DNA from: Firmicutes bacterium HGW-Firmicutes-15
Lineage (GTDB): Bacteria; Bacillota; Syntrophomonadia; Syntrophomonadales; Syntrophomonadaceae
Length of the DNA stretch: 33,798 nucleotides
Assembly: GCA_002840245.1 (NCBI GenBank)
Contig: PHAA01000032.1
Coordinates: 1 to 33,798 of the forward strand
Direction of reading: 5' to 3'
Shown here: piece by piece, positions 1-8,137 of the stretch
How the letters are laid out: the number at the start of each line of letters is the position of its first letter
How positions within the stretch are numbered: the first letter of the stretch is position 1
Notes under the pieces: model-generated
Told to the model about the DNA's origin: nothing
Databases searched by the model: none
The model's input: only the letters and a program-made list of their open reading frames with translations
Position numbers and translations under genes: made by a program

Positions 1-727
1 AACATAATTACCACCATCACAAAAAAACATAGTATATTTGATTTTTCTTGTTATGAATTGCTAGGAATCAAGGTTTTATACACATTTACTCCCTCAAACT
101 ATCCGGCAACTTTGGCTGATGACAAAAAACCGGACATGGGCTAAGCTGTAACATTCAAATATTTTATTTACTTATTGTATTTAACCAGTTGCTTCTGCAT
201 AATAAGTTTAGGCTCTTAAATATTCTTTTAATCAAAGGCTTTCAAAGGGTTAGCGATCATTGGAATATGCGAGAGCCTATTATAGTAGATGGGGATCTTA
301 TATGTGCCATGCTTGTCCACCTCCTTTGTATGACTTAAACCTTTGGGAGTAACCTCTCAATCAATCTCATAGTGAAAATTAGCATAATCAGCGCTATTTT
401 TGTTCTACGTTATTGGACACATTTTGATAGATAGGAATTTGCTTTTTTACCCTTTTCAGTATATCATTGGATAATATATAACGCTATCATTATTATCCCA
501 ATATTACCCACGATATTATAATTTGCATAAATAAAGTCGTTACCATAGTAGATTTAAGTGAAATCTAACTTGACCATTGCATCAGATGGAACTGACCGGT
601 AGACCCTTATCCAAAATATGGGCATGGGTAAATAGACTATAAGAAATTCACCCTCCTTCCGTGAAATAATCCTCATAGCCAGCTATTGTCCAGGTCGTCA
701 ATATATTATGTTTACAAGCCTGCTGAA
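1..727. other. AT-rich stretch without a recognisable gene
   Basis: I see no convincing coding region here. The sequence is AT-rich with scattered stops in all frames and lies immediately beyond the 3' end of the decayed IS91-type transposase. It probably belongs to the same old integrated element, perhaps including its right-end DNA, but I could not identify a terminus or any other gene fragment. Confidence 0.5.
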
Positions 728-846
728 TCAATCCTCATAAAGTATCCACTGCGAATACTCATCTTCAAACGGCATTGGCATGGCATAATCATCAGAGAAT
801 TCATCAAAACTGAGTTGAGGAAGTTCCTCATAAGAAATCTCTTGAG

Positions 847-962
847 CTTTTACCCTGCGGGTACTTCTGAGGTTTTCATCGTTCGCGATGGAGAGCGGAA
901 CACTTGCGACGTCCACGGATGGACTAGTGCAGCGGTGCCACGGATGGCAAAGAGCTGCCCCA
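847..962. repeat. Composite repeat insertion in the transposase 3' part
   Basis: Aligning the transposase reading frame on both sides shows extra DNA here that interrupts the C-terminal tail. The insertion has two parts. The first is a hairpin-rich unit starting ACCCTGCGGGTAC followed by CATCG-TTCG-CGATG. The second is a 52-bp segment at 907-958 identical but for one base to 24519-24570 in the left GC-rich repeat block. This ties the lesion to the same repeat family found 23 kb away. Confidence 0.7.
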
Positions 963-1908
963 CAGATCCAGATGTATCAATATCTTCTTGACGATAGCCA
1001 GATCTTCGATAATGGATATAATTCGCATGTGACCACTACATTTAGGGCAGAGTAATGGATCGATATGATAAATCTTTTGAATCAGGCGAGCCCAGTTTCT
1101 GCGAAAGGCCTTTTTTTGAAATATCAGATTCAACCAACGACGCCATCTCTACATCAGTCTCGGTTTTTTTGCGCATCCCTCGCGACTTGTTGGAATAATA
1201 TCCGTAATATCTGACCAACTGTTCTCCCTTATTGGGAATATGGGTAACAAGTCTTGCCAACCAGTCAAGAGCCATAAAGGATTCCCGAACCCCGTTGTTC
1301 TTGCCTCTATAGATTACTCTGGCAATACCGTCAGGCACTTCGGATGCGGGTATATAGAGCAGTCTTTCCTGTGAGAGGGGAGCTCTAATAATATATTGAG
1401 CAAGTTTCTCCAGCCCTTCTTGATCCCCTGGATTAATGGCTGGCCCACAATAGACATTAAAACCGCTGTGATGCCAGCTTAGCATATTTTCAATAATGTG
1501 GTTGTCTATTTTCCCTGCCTTTTTCAACATCTTGAATACTTCCCCACAAAACAAGTCTATGAGGCTCGAAGCATCCGGTTCAGTCCCCACCATAAATCCT
1601 CCATCTGTTGCAAAACAGCCATCGCTTGCAATGATATGCAGGTGTGGGTTGAAGTTTAGAAAATCCCCGAAGGTCTGCACCGCTATTACAGCTCCCGGCT
1701 TAGGGTCATCTAAAGAAACCCCCTGGGTCAAGTAAAGTGACAAGACTTTCCAGGCGCATCGGCATAATTTGGACAGCAGGCTACGGTCATACATAAAATA
1801 GCGTCTGAGCCTTTTAGGGATACTAAAGACCCACTGGCGATGGGGTACCTGTTTGAGCACCTCTGTATACAGAGATTCACCGAATTCAAGCACTCTTTTT
1901 TGATGGCA

Positions 1909-1956
1909 GCAACATTATTGGTGAGCGATAGCGAACATCGGTGGTACCCGCAGGGT
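1909..1956 (-). repeat. 48-bp miniature repeat insertion splitting the CPSC motif
   Basis: Removing these 48 bases restores a perfect IS91-type zinc finger (CPS then CHQK) and reading frame. On the minus strand the insert begins ACCCTGCGGGTAC, the same 13 bases that open the second insertion at 847. It then has a second potential hairpin around GTTCGC. It carries a TAA stop in the transposase frame, so it inactivates the gene even though its length is a multiple of three. Confidence 0.65.
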
Positions 1957-2250
1957 GGAAGGGCAAAAATACCGGCGTTTGCAGGAAAATGGCAAGAGAT
2001 ATTCATGACTGCAGTCATCACACTTCACCCTGGCAAAACCCAGGTGAAGGTCACCACAGTCCAGGTATTTATATATAACGTCCAATATATAGGCCGCCAA
2101 TACCCATAATCCTGTTGGTATCTATCATCCCATTTGCCTACCAGTTCCTCGAAATGCGCTTCCACACACCGATAATATTGGTTTTTGCGGGGGATTCGGG
2201 CTGCATAAACGTCAGCGTTCATAATGCAGGCAGGTATCATATGCCACCAT

Positions 2251-2280
2251 CCTTAAACGGAACATGTGTTCTGTTTAAGG
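2251..2280. other. Near-perfect 30-base palindrome upstream of the transposase
   Basis: Two 14-base arms (2251-2264 and 2267-2280) pair completely, counting one G-T, around a two-base loop. The hairpin lies just before the presumed start of the IS91-type transposase. IS91-family ends carry short palindromes (terIS/oriIS), so this may be the element's terminus. There is no T-run, so a terminator is less likely. Confidence 0.4.
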
Positions 2281-2471
2281 TGCCGTATATTACCAGGAAA
2301 ATCAAGAACTGTTATAACAAGAGATTGACATTATAGAGTATGTAGACGGGTGGCAGAAAGGGGGCTGGATATTATTCCGATCCCCTTTTTCACCAGTGAC
2401 AATCAATGTAAAACCCAGTTATATCGGACAATATTAACCACAAAAGCACTGCCATCAGGCAGGAGTACATA

Positions 2472-2517
2472 ACTTTTAATCAGGGCGTCCCGCGTTCGAG
2501 TCGCGGATGGCTCACCA
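2472..2517 (+). pseudogene. tRNA-Lys(TTT) 3' half, probable attachment-site scar
   Basis: From the anticodon loop (CTTTTAA, anticodon TTT at 2475-2477) through the T-arm (CGCG-TTCGAGT-CGCG) to the encoded CCA at 2515-2517, this matches the 3' half of a bacterial tRNA-Lys gene. The 5' half is missing: the bases before the loop do not pair with TCAGG, and no matching acceptor strand lies upstream. Tyrosine-recombinase elements commonly integrate in the anticodon loop and leave exactly such a 3' fragment at the far end. The native terminator follows directly, so the inserted element would lie to the left. Confidence 0.7.
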
Positions 2518-2530
2518 TTACAAAAGTAGA

Positions 2531-2555
2531 ACCCGCAAGTAATTGCGGGTTTTTT
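2531..2555 (+). terminator. Rho-independent terminator of the former tRNA-Lys gene
   Basis: ACCCGCA (2531-2537) pairs with TGCGGGT (2544-2550) around a six-base loop and runs into six Ts. It sits 13 bases after the CCA of the tRNA-Lys fragment, as expected for the original tRNA transcript end. Confidence 0.75.
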
Positions 2556-2689
2556 GTTTCCGATGTAATATACATTTTTATCCCTCATCCGCTAATATCG
2601 GTCGTAAATTTCATTTCTCCTATCTATTAAGGGACCAAAACTATATGGCATAATTAATATTTCATGACCTAATATGTTCGATTGATCTT

Positions 2690-4543
2690 TCAACTAACCG
2701 TAGTATCAACTATTGGAATTGGGAACCTAACGTAAAAAGTGCTACCAGTTGAACTGGTATCTATTTCTATTTTGGTATTATGCCGAGTAGCTATCCGGTA
2801 ACAAACTGCTAACCCCAGCCCCGTCCCTTGCTCTTTGGTAGTAAAAAAAGGTGTACCTAACTTATCCAGCAATTCAAGGTCAATCCCGTGACCTTGATCC
2901 TGAACCTCTAATACCACTTTTTCCTTTTCCATAAAGGTTCTTACGGTTACAACTCCAGGTGAAGACATTGATTCCATTCCGTTATCGACCAGATTAAGTA
3001 TTAGCTGACGGATTTCTTTCTTATCAAGGAGCAAATAAGGTAGCTCATCTAGTTCTAGCTTTATGTATTGACCTTTACTCATAGCCTTGGCCTGAATCAG
3101 TGGAAATATTTTGCTAATTATTGCATTAAGATTTCCTAACTTCATATCCACCATCTTATTTTTGGCCAAAGAAAGGAACTCGGTGATTATTGAATTAGCT
3201 CTATCCAGTTCTTCAATCATAAGATCAAAGCAATCTATCTCCTGAACGTAATCCTTATTTTCCCGCAAGATTTGCAGATAGCCGCGAACGGTAGTCATGG
3301 GGTTTCTGATTTCGTGACCTATACTAGCAGCCATCTCTCCGACTAGATTGAGCCTATCCAGTCGGGTCATTTCAACTTCCATTTGTCTAAATTCAGTTAT
3401 ATCCGTGAGTACACTGAGTATACATAGTTCTCCATTAATTTCAATGCCTTCTGCAGAATATAATCCCAGTCTTTGCTCTCCATTGTTCTTGCAGAAACGT
3501 ATTTCCATATCCTGAACAGCTTGCTTCTCTATAATCCTTTGTATAACTAAGCAACGGTCAGCAGGATCGGCCCAAAAACCTGTCTCAAACGATGTTCGAC
3601 CTATTGCTTCTTCATGACTATATCCCAAAATGCGATAAAAGGCATTGTTAGCCTTTATGAATCTACCATCTTCCAGTGTAGTAATTATCATTACGACTGG
3701 ACTGGCATTAAAGGCTTTGGAGAAGCACTCCTCAGACAAACGTAATGCCTTTTCCATTCGTTTGCTTTCGGTAATATCCCTAGACGCATTAAGTAGATGC
3801 GGTATACCATCTATATCTATTATCTCCCCCGAAAGATAAAAATTCCGTATTTCTCCAGATTTCAATCTCAGCTCAAGTTCAAAGCCCCGGATATGTCCGG
3901 ATTCTCGAATTTTTTTTAGCAAATAGTCTCGTTTTTCAGGAAGTGCCCATATTCCCAAATCTTGTGCAGTACGCCCAATGGTCTCATGCCGTTCATAGCC
4001 GGTAATTTCTACAAAAGCATCATTCACATCAATATAACGCCCATCTGTTAAAGTGCTGATTGCCATTAAATCAGGATTACCATGAAAAGCTTTGGAGAAC
4101 TTCTCTTCTGACTGATGTAACGCGATTTCCGCTTGCTTGCGCTCCGTAATGTCCAAACCGAAACTTAGTAGTAACTCGGTACCATCAGTGTCGATAAAGG
4201 GATAATCATAATTTCGATAGATGTTTCCATCCGGGTACGTATATTCACCTTGCTCACATATAATACTTTCGCCTAGTTTAAAGGTTGAACATCGTTCACA
4301 TGGCTCAGTTAGTCCACGAAACACCTTATAACAGGGCTTTGCCTCAGGATTACCAAAACGTTCTTGGAAAAAGCGATTGTAATATCGGAATGAATAATCT
4401 GGCGCAATAAGATACACATGTGCGGGTAGTCCGTCTATGATTGAACGGAGTCGTTGCCGATCAACTTCCAAGTTCTCTCCCCTCTGCCGCAGTTCGGCCA
4501 GTTCAGCCATAAGTTCCTCTTTTGTTTTGTCTTCATCCTGCAT
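2690..4543 (-). CDS. PAS-domain sensor histidine kinase, sporulation-kinase-like
   Basis: A probable cytoplasmic sensor histidine kinase of 617 residues, which would autophosphorylate and pass phosphate to a response regulator or to Spo0F/Spo0A. A short coiled coil is followed by three PAS domains (roughly residues 30-135, 145-260 and 270-385). Then come a HisKA dimerisation domain with the phospho-acceptor His at about residue 410 (SIGHEIRNPM) and an HATPase domain with N-box (NLVDNGMES), DQGHGID and GTGLGLAV motifs. There is no transmembrane segment. The first PAS domain carries a cysteine cluster (CYK, PCERC) that could bind a metal or sense redox. I chose the ATG at 4543 because AAGGAGG lies eight bases upstream; an in-frame ATG at 4570 is possible. 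No response regulator is adjacent, so it is an orphan kinase, as sporulation kinases usually are. Confidence 0.9.
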   Translation of the reverse strand: MQDEDKTKEELMAELAELRQRGENLEVDRQRLRSIIDGLPAHVYLIAPDYSFRYYNRFFQERFGNPEAKPCYKVFRGLTEPCERCSTFKLGESIICEQGEYTYPDGNIYRNYDYPFIDTDGTELLLSFGLDITERKQAEIALHQSEEKFSKAFHGNPDLMAISTLTDGRYIDVNDAFVEITGYERHETIGRTAQDLGIWALPEKRDYLLKKIRESGHIRGFELELRLKSGEIRNFYLSGEIIDIDGIPHLLNASRDITESKRMEKALRLSEECFSKAFNASPVVMIITTLEDGRFIKANNAFYRILGYSHEEAIGRTSFETGFWADPADRCLVIQRIIEKQAVQDMEIRFCKNNGEQRLGLYSAEGIEINGELCILSVLTDITEFRQMEVEMTRLDRLNLVGEMAASIGHEIRNPMTTVRGYLQILRENKDYVQEIDCFDLMIEELDRANSIITEFLSLAKNKMVDMKLGNLNAIISKIFPLIQAKAMSKGQYIKLELDELPYLLLDKKEIRQLILNLVDNGMESMSSPGVVTVRTFMEKEKVVLEVQDQGHGIDLELLDKLGTPFFTTKEQGTGLGLAVCYRIATRHNTKIEIDTSSTGSTFYVRFPIPIVDTTVS

Positions 4544-4722
4544 CCAAACTGCCTCCTTAAGTCTCATCAAGCCCTTCTTATCGCATGACTACTTTCCTTG
4601 GTTTATTTTGTCGAAAATGGTAACACCATAAATATATCAACAAATTTGCATATTTAAAATACCGCGGGTGATTTATTGCCTTCATCTCTTGTTGTCTATT
4701 ACCTTATATCCATCCACCCAAT

Positions 4723-4752
4723 TTGCAGTATATATATGTGTTCCCATATAAT
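4723..4752 (+). promoter_or_regulatory. Predicted sigma-A promoter of the small membrane protein/DedA pair
   Basis: TTGCAG at 4723-4728 and TATAAT at 4747-4752 are 18 bases apart and lie about 40 bases before the first gene of the pair. Confidence 0.55.
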
Positions 4753-4790
4753 ATAAACTAAGGGTAGATTTAAAAAGGAGAATAACTTAA

Positions 4791-5153
4791 ATGAGCCAAC
4801 GCTGGAAGCTTTTTTTATTGACTGGACTAATGATTGTTATGCTTGTCCTTATAGCTAGGCAATCGTTAAATATATATCAAAACATTAAACAAGTCCACGC
4901 ACCTACACCCCAAACCAGGCAAGATAAAGAGCTCCAAATTCATCACTGGGAGACTATCAGAGAGCTAGCTCAAAAGTGTGGGATGTCAGAGAAAGAAGTG
5001 TTTAGTTACTTGCAAATAACCCCTCAACCAGGCGATGAGAATCTCACTTTGCGAGCCCTTAAAAATAAATATAATAAGACTCAGGACGAAATGGAATCTA
5101 ATTTGAAGATCCTGATCACAAATTCCGCCAGGAAGCACGGAACGACTCGATGA
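4791..5153 (+). CDS. Small membrane-anchored protein with tandem helical motifs
   Basis: A 120-residue protein of unknown function. It has an N-terminal transmembrane helix (about residues 7-22) and a hydrophilic tail with two related helical motifs (TIRELAQKCGMSEKEV and TLRALKNKYNKTQDEM). They resemble the short TLKELAEKYG-type repeat seen in the tails of various clostridial membrane and iron-sulfur proteins. AAGGAG lies just upstream of the ATG. Its stop overlaps the start of the DedA gene, so the two are probably co-translated and may act together at the membrane. Confidence 0.7.
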   Translation: MSQRWKLFLLTGLMIVMLVLIARQSLNIYQNIKQVHAPTPQTRQDKELQIHHWETIRELAQKCGMSEKEVFSYLQITPQPGDENLTLRALKNKYNKTQDEMESNLKILITNSARKHGTTR

Positions 5154-5767
5154 GTGATTTTGTTATCTTACTGATAGAATTATTTCGCAATTATAACGTT
5201 TTGTTCTTAGGAGCATTAATAGTATTACAAAATAATGGTATACCCGTTGGAGCGAACTTTCTGGTTATTGTTTCCGGAGCTTTTGCTTACGCTGGTGAGT
5301 TCAATTTATTGGCCTTATGGGGAGAAGTCTGGTTTTTTACTCTATTGGGTGACAGCCTGAGCTATTGGCTTTGGAGGAAAGGCGGAAGGAACTTAATTGC
5401 TAAGTATCCCCGCATTCATGCTCGAATTGAACCCGGCATAGAAAGAGCAAACAACTTCTTCGACAAACATGGCAAAATAACCGTGTTCTTCACCCGTTTC
5501 CCATTATCTGCAATGGGGCCTTTAGTAAACATCTCGGCCGGAACTAGCCGATACAATTACAAGGTATTTGTTGCATATGCCCTACTGGGAGAATTTTTAT
5601 GGGTAAGTTTTAATCTAGGAGTCGGCTACTGGTTTGGGGATTCTGTCGAGCAGATTGCCTTTATCATCAGTCAATTTGGAGAGTTAACTGTCTTACTATT
5701 AATTCTATTCGTAATAGTCTATTTAACTAGGGTTTATTTAAGGTCAAAGAAGAAAACAATTTCCTGA
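5150..5767 (+). CDS. DedA family membrane protein (VTT domain)
   Basis: A 205-residue polytopic membrane protein of the DedA/VTT (SNARE-associated) family, whose members act as lipid scramblases or carrier flippases and support membrane homeostasis. The diagnostic stretch is FTRFPLSAMGPLVNISAG, a re-entrant loop with the conserved Arg, followed by a helix ending GVGYWFG. An earlier hydrophobic loop contains NNGIPVGANFLVIVSGAFA. The length is normal for the family. The ATG overlaps the preceding stop by four bases (ATGA), showing translational coupling to the small membrane protein upstream. Confidence 0.9.
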   Translation: MSDFVILLIELFRNYNVLFLGALIVLQNNGIPVGANFLVIVSGAFAYAGEFNLLALWGEVWFFTLLGDSLSYWLWRKGGRNLIAKYPRIHARIEPGIERANNFFDKHGKITVFFTRFPLSAMGPLVNISAGTSRYNYKVFVAYALLGEFLWVSFNLGVGYWFGDSVEQIAFIISQFGELTVLLLILFVIVYLTRVYLRSKKKTIS

Positions 5768-5949
5768 TATTGTGCTATTTCGCTCTTGGCAGGAAATGCT
5801 AATGTGTATATCGAATAATATAGAAGGCATGAGATATAATCGGTTAATATTGGAATAAAACTGCCCCCCTGCACTTCATATTCGGCATTGCCACAGTTAA
5901 ACTAGGTAATCAACAAATAATTAATAATAGTTAGAAAGGCGAGCAATTT

Positions 5950-6483
5950 ATGAACAACCTTCTGGCTTTGGTCAAACAGATGAACCTGATCAGGATTCTT
6001 GAGGCTCTGGGCTCAGGTACTTCGATAAGGAAATTGGCGGCAAAGCAAAAATCAGGCCAAACTGCTTCAATTGATAATAAAACCGCAAGTAACACTAGCA
6101 CCCGACCATTCAGCGAAATAATCAAGGAAGCCAGTCATAAATACGGAGTGGCAGAAGATGTTATTAATGCAGTAATCCAGCAGGAATCGTCATTTAATCC
6201 CACTGCGGTTTCCTCCTGCGGTGCTATGGGTCTCATGCAGCTCATGCCCAGCACAGCCGAAAGCCTGGGGGTTGAAAATGCATATAATGCAGAACAAAAT
6301 ATCATGGGTGGAACCTTTTATTTAAAGCAAAAATTAGATGAGTTCGATGGCAACCTACCCCTGGCCCTGGCAGCCTATAACGCTGGCAGCGGCGCGGTAC
6401 GCAAACATGGCGGCATTCCACCTTACAAGGAAACCCAAGCCTATGTAAATAAGATTATGAAATCAGTTGACCACTGGGCTTAA
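5950..6483 (+). CDS. Lytic transglycosylase (SLT domain)
   Basis: A 177-residue lytic transglycosylase that would cleave peptidoglycan glycan strands. The SLT domain spans about residues 57-170. The catalytic Glu is E79 in QQESSFNP, followed by GAMGLMQLMPSTA and ALAAYNAGSGAV, the classic family blocks. The N-terminal 50 residues are polar with no obvious signal peptide, so export may be non-classical. In clostridia such short SLT proteins often act near flagella or spores. It is monocistronic: preceded by 180 bases of non-coding DNA and followed by a strong terminator. Confidence 0.9.
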   Translation: MNNLLALVKQMNLIRILEALGSGTSIRKLAAKQKSGQTASIDNKTASNTSTRPFSEIIKEASHKYGVAEDVINAVIQQESSFNPTAVSSCGAMGLMQLMPSTAESLGVENAYNAEQNIMGGTFYLKQKLDEFDGNLPLALAAYNAGSGAVRKHGGIPPYKETQAYVNKIMKSVDHWA

Positions 6484-6533
6484 GTCATCCGGCTTCTTAT
6501 TGTGGAAAAGGACAAGATAAAATTATTCGATAA

Positions 6534-6583
6534 AAAGGCGAGAACACCGGCTCCTGAAGCCACAAGCGTTCTCGCCTTTTAAA
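6534..6583. terminator. Bidirectional terminator between convergent genes
   Basis: AAAGGCGAGAAC and GTTCTCGCCTTT form a 12-bp stem with A- and T-rich ends on both sides. It separates the convergent transglycosylase and MCP-like genes and can end transcription from either direction. Confidence 0.85.
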
Positions 6584-6592
6584 TATACTTAA

Positions 6593-7450
6593 CTATGCCA
6601 GACTGGTTAAGTGTTGAGCCAAGGCTGATAACTCCTGAGACATGGCCTCCAATTGTTGAATGCTGGCCTGAACTGACTGGGTTAGCTGAGCTTGGGTTTG
6701 GGCTACCTTACCGGATTCTTTCACACCTCCAGTAATCACCTTCACTGATTCTTCAATACTACCCATTATACCCGAAATTCTTTCTACCGAAGCCGTGCTG
6801 TTCTCAGCCAGTTTCCTAACCTCATCAGCGACCACTGCAAATCCACGCCCATGCTCGCCGCTCCGCGCCGCCTCAATGGCCGCATTAAGCCCGAGTAGTT
6901 TGGTCTGTTTGGCGATATTCTTAATGAGGTTAAGCACCTCATCCGTCTCCCCCAACTGTATCACCGTATCATTAGCTGAGTGCATTAGATTGCTTCCTTC
7001 AGCTGCTAATTCCTGCGCTGAACTGGCCAATTGATCTACGATACGGCTGACATTTTGCATGGTGGATGACAATTCCTGAGACATCCCAGCCAATCTTTCC
7101 GCTTCGTTATGCAAGCTGTGAATCATTTCTTCCCGCGCCTCTACCAGGGTCATCATGAGATTAGCACCGTGGGAATCTACCACAGCGACCTTATTACCTT
7201 TATTAGCATTTATTATTTCCTGAACTTTCGCATTGCCGGTGGCTTCAATTATTAAATCCAGGTTCGGCATCCTGAAAATCTCCATCAGATCATTACTTGT
7301 GCCAACACCCAGTTTCCTAGCCAAAGTCATACCCTCTGCCGTAGTATTAACATCACATATACATAGAACTTTTAGCGAATCGATGCCCTGAAATGCTTTT
7401 AAGATTGAACTTCCACCTGCACCTGCTCCGACAATTACAATATTGGTCAT
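6593..7450 (-). CDS. Soluble MCP signalling protein with N-terminal Rossmann domain
   Basis: A 285-residue fusion. Residues 1 to about 95 form an NAD(P)-binding Rossmann domain ([12 protein letters not shown] at the start, then [12 protein letters not shown]), like the N-terminus of aspartate/homoserine dehydrogenase-type oxidoreductases. Residues from about 120 form a methyl-accepting chemotaxis signalling domain with the highly conserved hairpin tip ([20 protein letters not shown] followed by [15 protein letters not shown]). There is no transmembrane segment or HAMP domain, so it is a cytoplasmic receptor. It probably reports nucleotide or metabolite state to CheA/CheW. AAAAGGAGGTG precedes the ATG, giving a secure start. 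No che genes are adjacent. Confidence 0.85.
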   Translation of the reverse strand: MTNIVIVGAGAGGSSILKAFQGIDSLKVLCICDVNTTAEGMTLARKLGVGTSNDLMEIFRMPNLDLIIEATGNAKVQEIINANKGNKVAVVDSHGANLMMTLVEAREEMIHSLHNEAERLAGMSQELSSTMQNVSRIVDQLASSAQELAAEGSNLMHSANDTVIQLGETDEVLNLIKNIAKQTKLLGLNAAIEAARSGEHGRGFAVVADEVRKLAENSTASVERISGIMGSIEESVKVITGGVKESGKVAQTQAQLTQSVQASIQQLEAMSQELSALAQHLTSLA

Positions 7451-7638
7451 TCAGACACACCTCCTTTTCTGGCTTATTTGATTATAATTCTAGGTTTCTG
7501 CTTTTTCTCCTCTATATTTTACCGAAATAATTAAATAATTATCTTATCTTTTTTCATTATATTATTAGATAAATGCTCACATCATCACGCTTTGTTTTTA
7601 GAATATCAAACAATACAACATAAAGTATTTAAAGCAGG

Positions 7639-7667
7639 TTGAAATAATCTCTACATCAGGTTATAAT
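7639..7667 (+). promoter_or_regulatory. Sigma-A promoter of tRNA-Leu
   Basis: TTGAAA at 7639-7644 and a perfect TATAAT at 7662-7667 are separated by 17 bases. The tRNA begins 21 bases further on. Confidence 0.8.
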
Positions 7668-7688
7668 ACTGTTTGTACCATTTCAAAT

Positions 7689-7773
7689 GCGGATGTGGCG
7701 GAATTGGCAGACGCACCAGACTTAGGATCTGGCGCTTCACGGCGTGGAGGTTCGAGTCCTCTCATCCGCACCA
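7689..7773 (+). tRNA. tRNA-Leu (anticodon TAG)
   Basis: The acceptor strands GCGGATG (7689-7695) and CATCCGC (7763-7769) pair fully, with discriminator A and encoded CCA at 7771-7773. The anticodon arm is CCAGA-CTTAGGA-TCTGG with anticodon TAG at 7723-7725. A long variable arm and the GGTTCGAGTCC T-arm are typical of class II tRNA-Leu. It is intact and marks the left border of the defence genes, so it is a plausible island integration site. Confidence 0.97.
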
Positions 7774-7783
7774 TAGGGAATAC

Positions 7784-7810
7784 AGAGGCTTTCGGGCCTC
7801 TTTATTTTTT
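7784..7810 (+). terminator. Terminator of tRNA-Leu
   Basis: AGAGGC (7784-7789) pairs with GCCTCT (7796-7801) around TTTCGG, followed by a T-rich run. Confidence 0.75.
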
Positions 7811-7911
7811 GCCCATTTACTGCTTAAGTGCAAAAAAAGTGCAAAATGTTTTTATTCTTTGGTATGCTTTGGAGAAATACCTGCTTAATTGCTCACCAAT
7901 TAAAAAATAAG

Positions 7912-7936
7912 AACCCGCCTATGTTGACGGGTTTTA
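7912..7936. terminator. Probable bidirectional terminator between tRNA-Leu and the defence genes
   Basis: AACCCG and CGGGTT pair around a ten-base loop, with A-rich sequence to the left and T-rich sequence to the right. It can serve the minus-strand operon as well. The rest of 7811-8137 holds no gene. It contains a short CG-rich palindrome (7983-7994) and a weak AATGCC/GGCATT hairpin near 8045-8066 just after the last minus-strand gene. Confidence 0.5.
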
Positions 7937-8137
7937 ACAATGACAACTGCCTTCAGCAAAAACTTATCGCGTGTCTTCACTTCACGCGCGCGTGACAGCG
8001 CGTTGCTTCTTAGTGATTTTTATTTAAATATATCAATCTGAAATAATGCCGTTAAATTGGGCATTAAAAGTATTTTACAGATAATTTACAGATATTTTTT
8101 AGATAAATAAAGATTTTATTTTGATAAGAATCTGTAC

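Larger units (their letters stand above)
728..2240 (-). pseudogene. IS91-type (Y2 rolling-circle) transposase, decayed
   Basis: This is a broken transposase of the IS91 family, which moves DNA by a rolling-circle mechanism. Pieces in several minus-strand frames line up in family order. An N-terminal segment starts near 2240. A zinc-finger piece (ARVKCDDCSHEYLLPFSC, then YFCPS) lies around 1915-2100. The catalytic body runs from about 1893 to 1042 and includes NPHLHIIASDG, the HxH metal-binding motif region. A C-terminal zinc knuckle (LCPKCSGHMRII) sits near 1040-1080, and an acidic tail ends at 728. At least four lesions are visible: a frameshift near 2090-2110; a 48-bp insertion at 1909-1956 that splits the CPSC zinc motif and brings an in-frame stop; a frameshift at the seven-T run near 1111-1117; and a composite insertion of about 115 bp at roughly 847-962. 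It cannot make an active protein. Family identity is confident; the exact start is not. Confidence 0.85.

Noticed and set aside
7811-8137. Integrase or phage remnant next to tRNA-Leu
   Set aside because: A GTGCAAAA direct repeat and a CG-rich palindrome are present, but no integrase fragment or duplicated tRNA 3' end can be seen.
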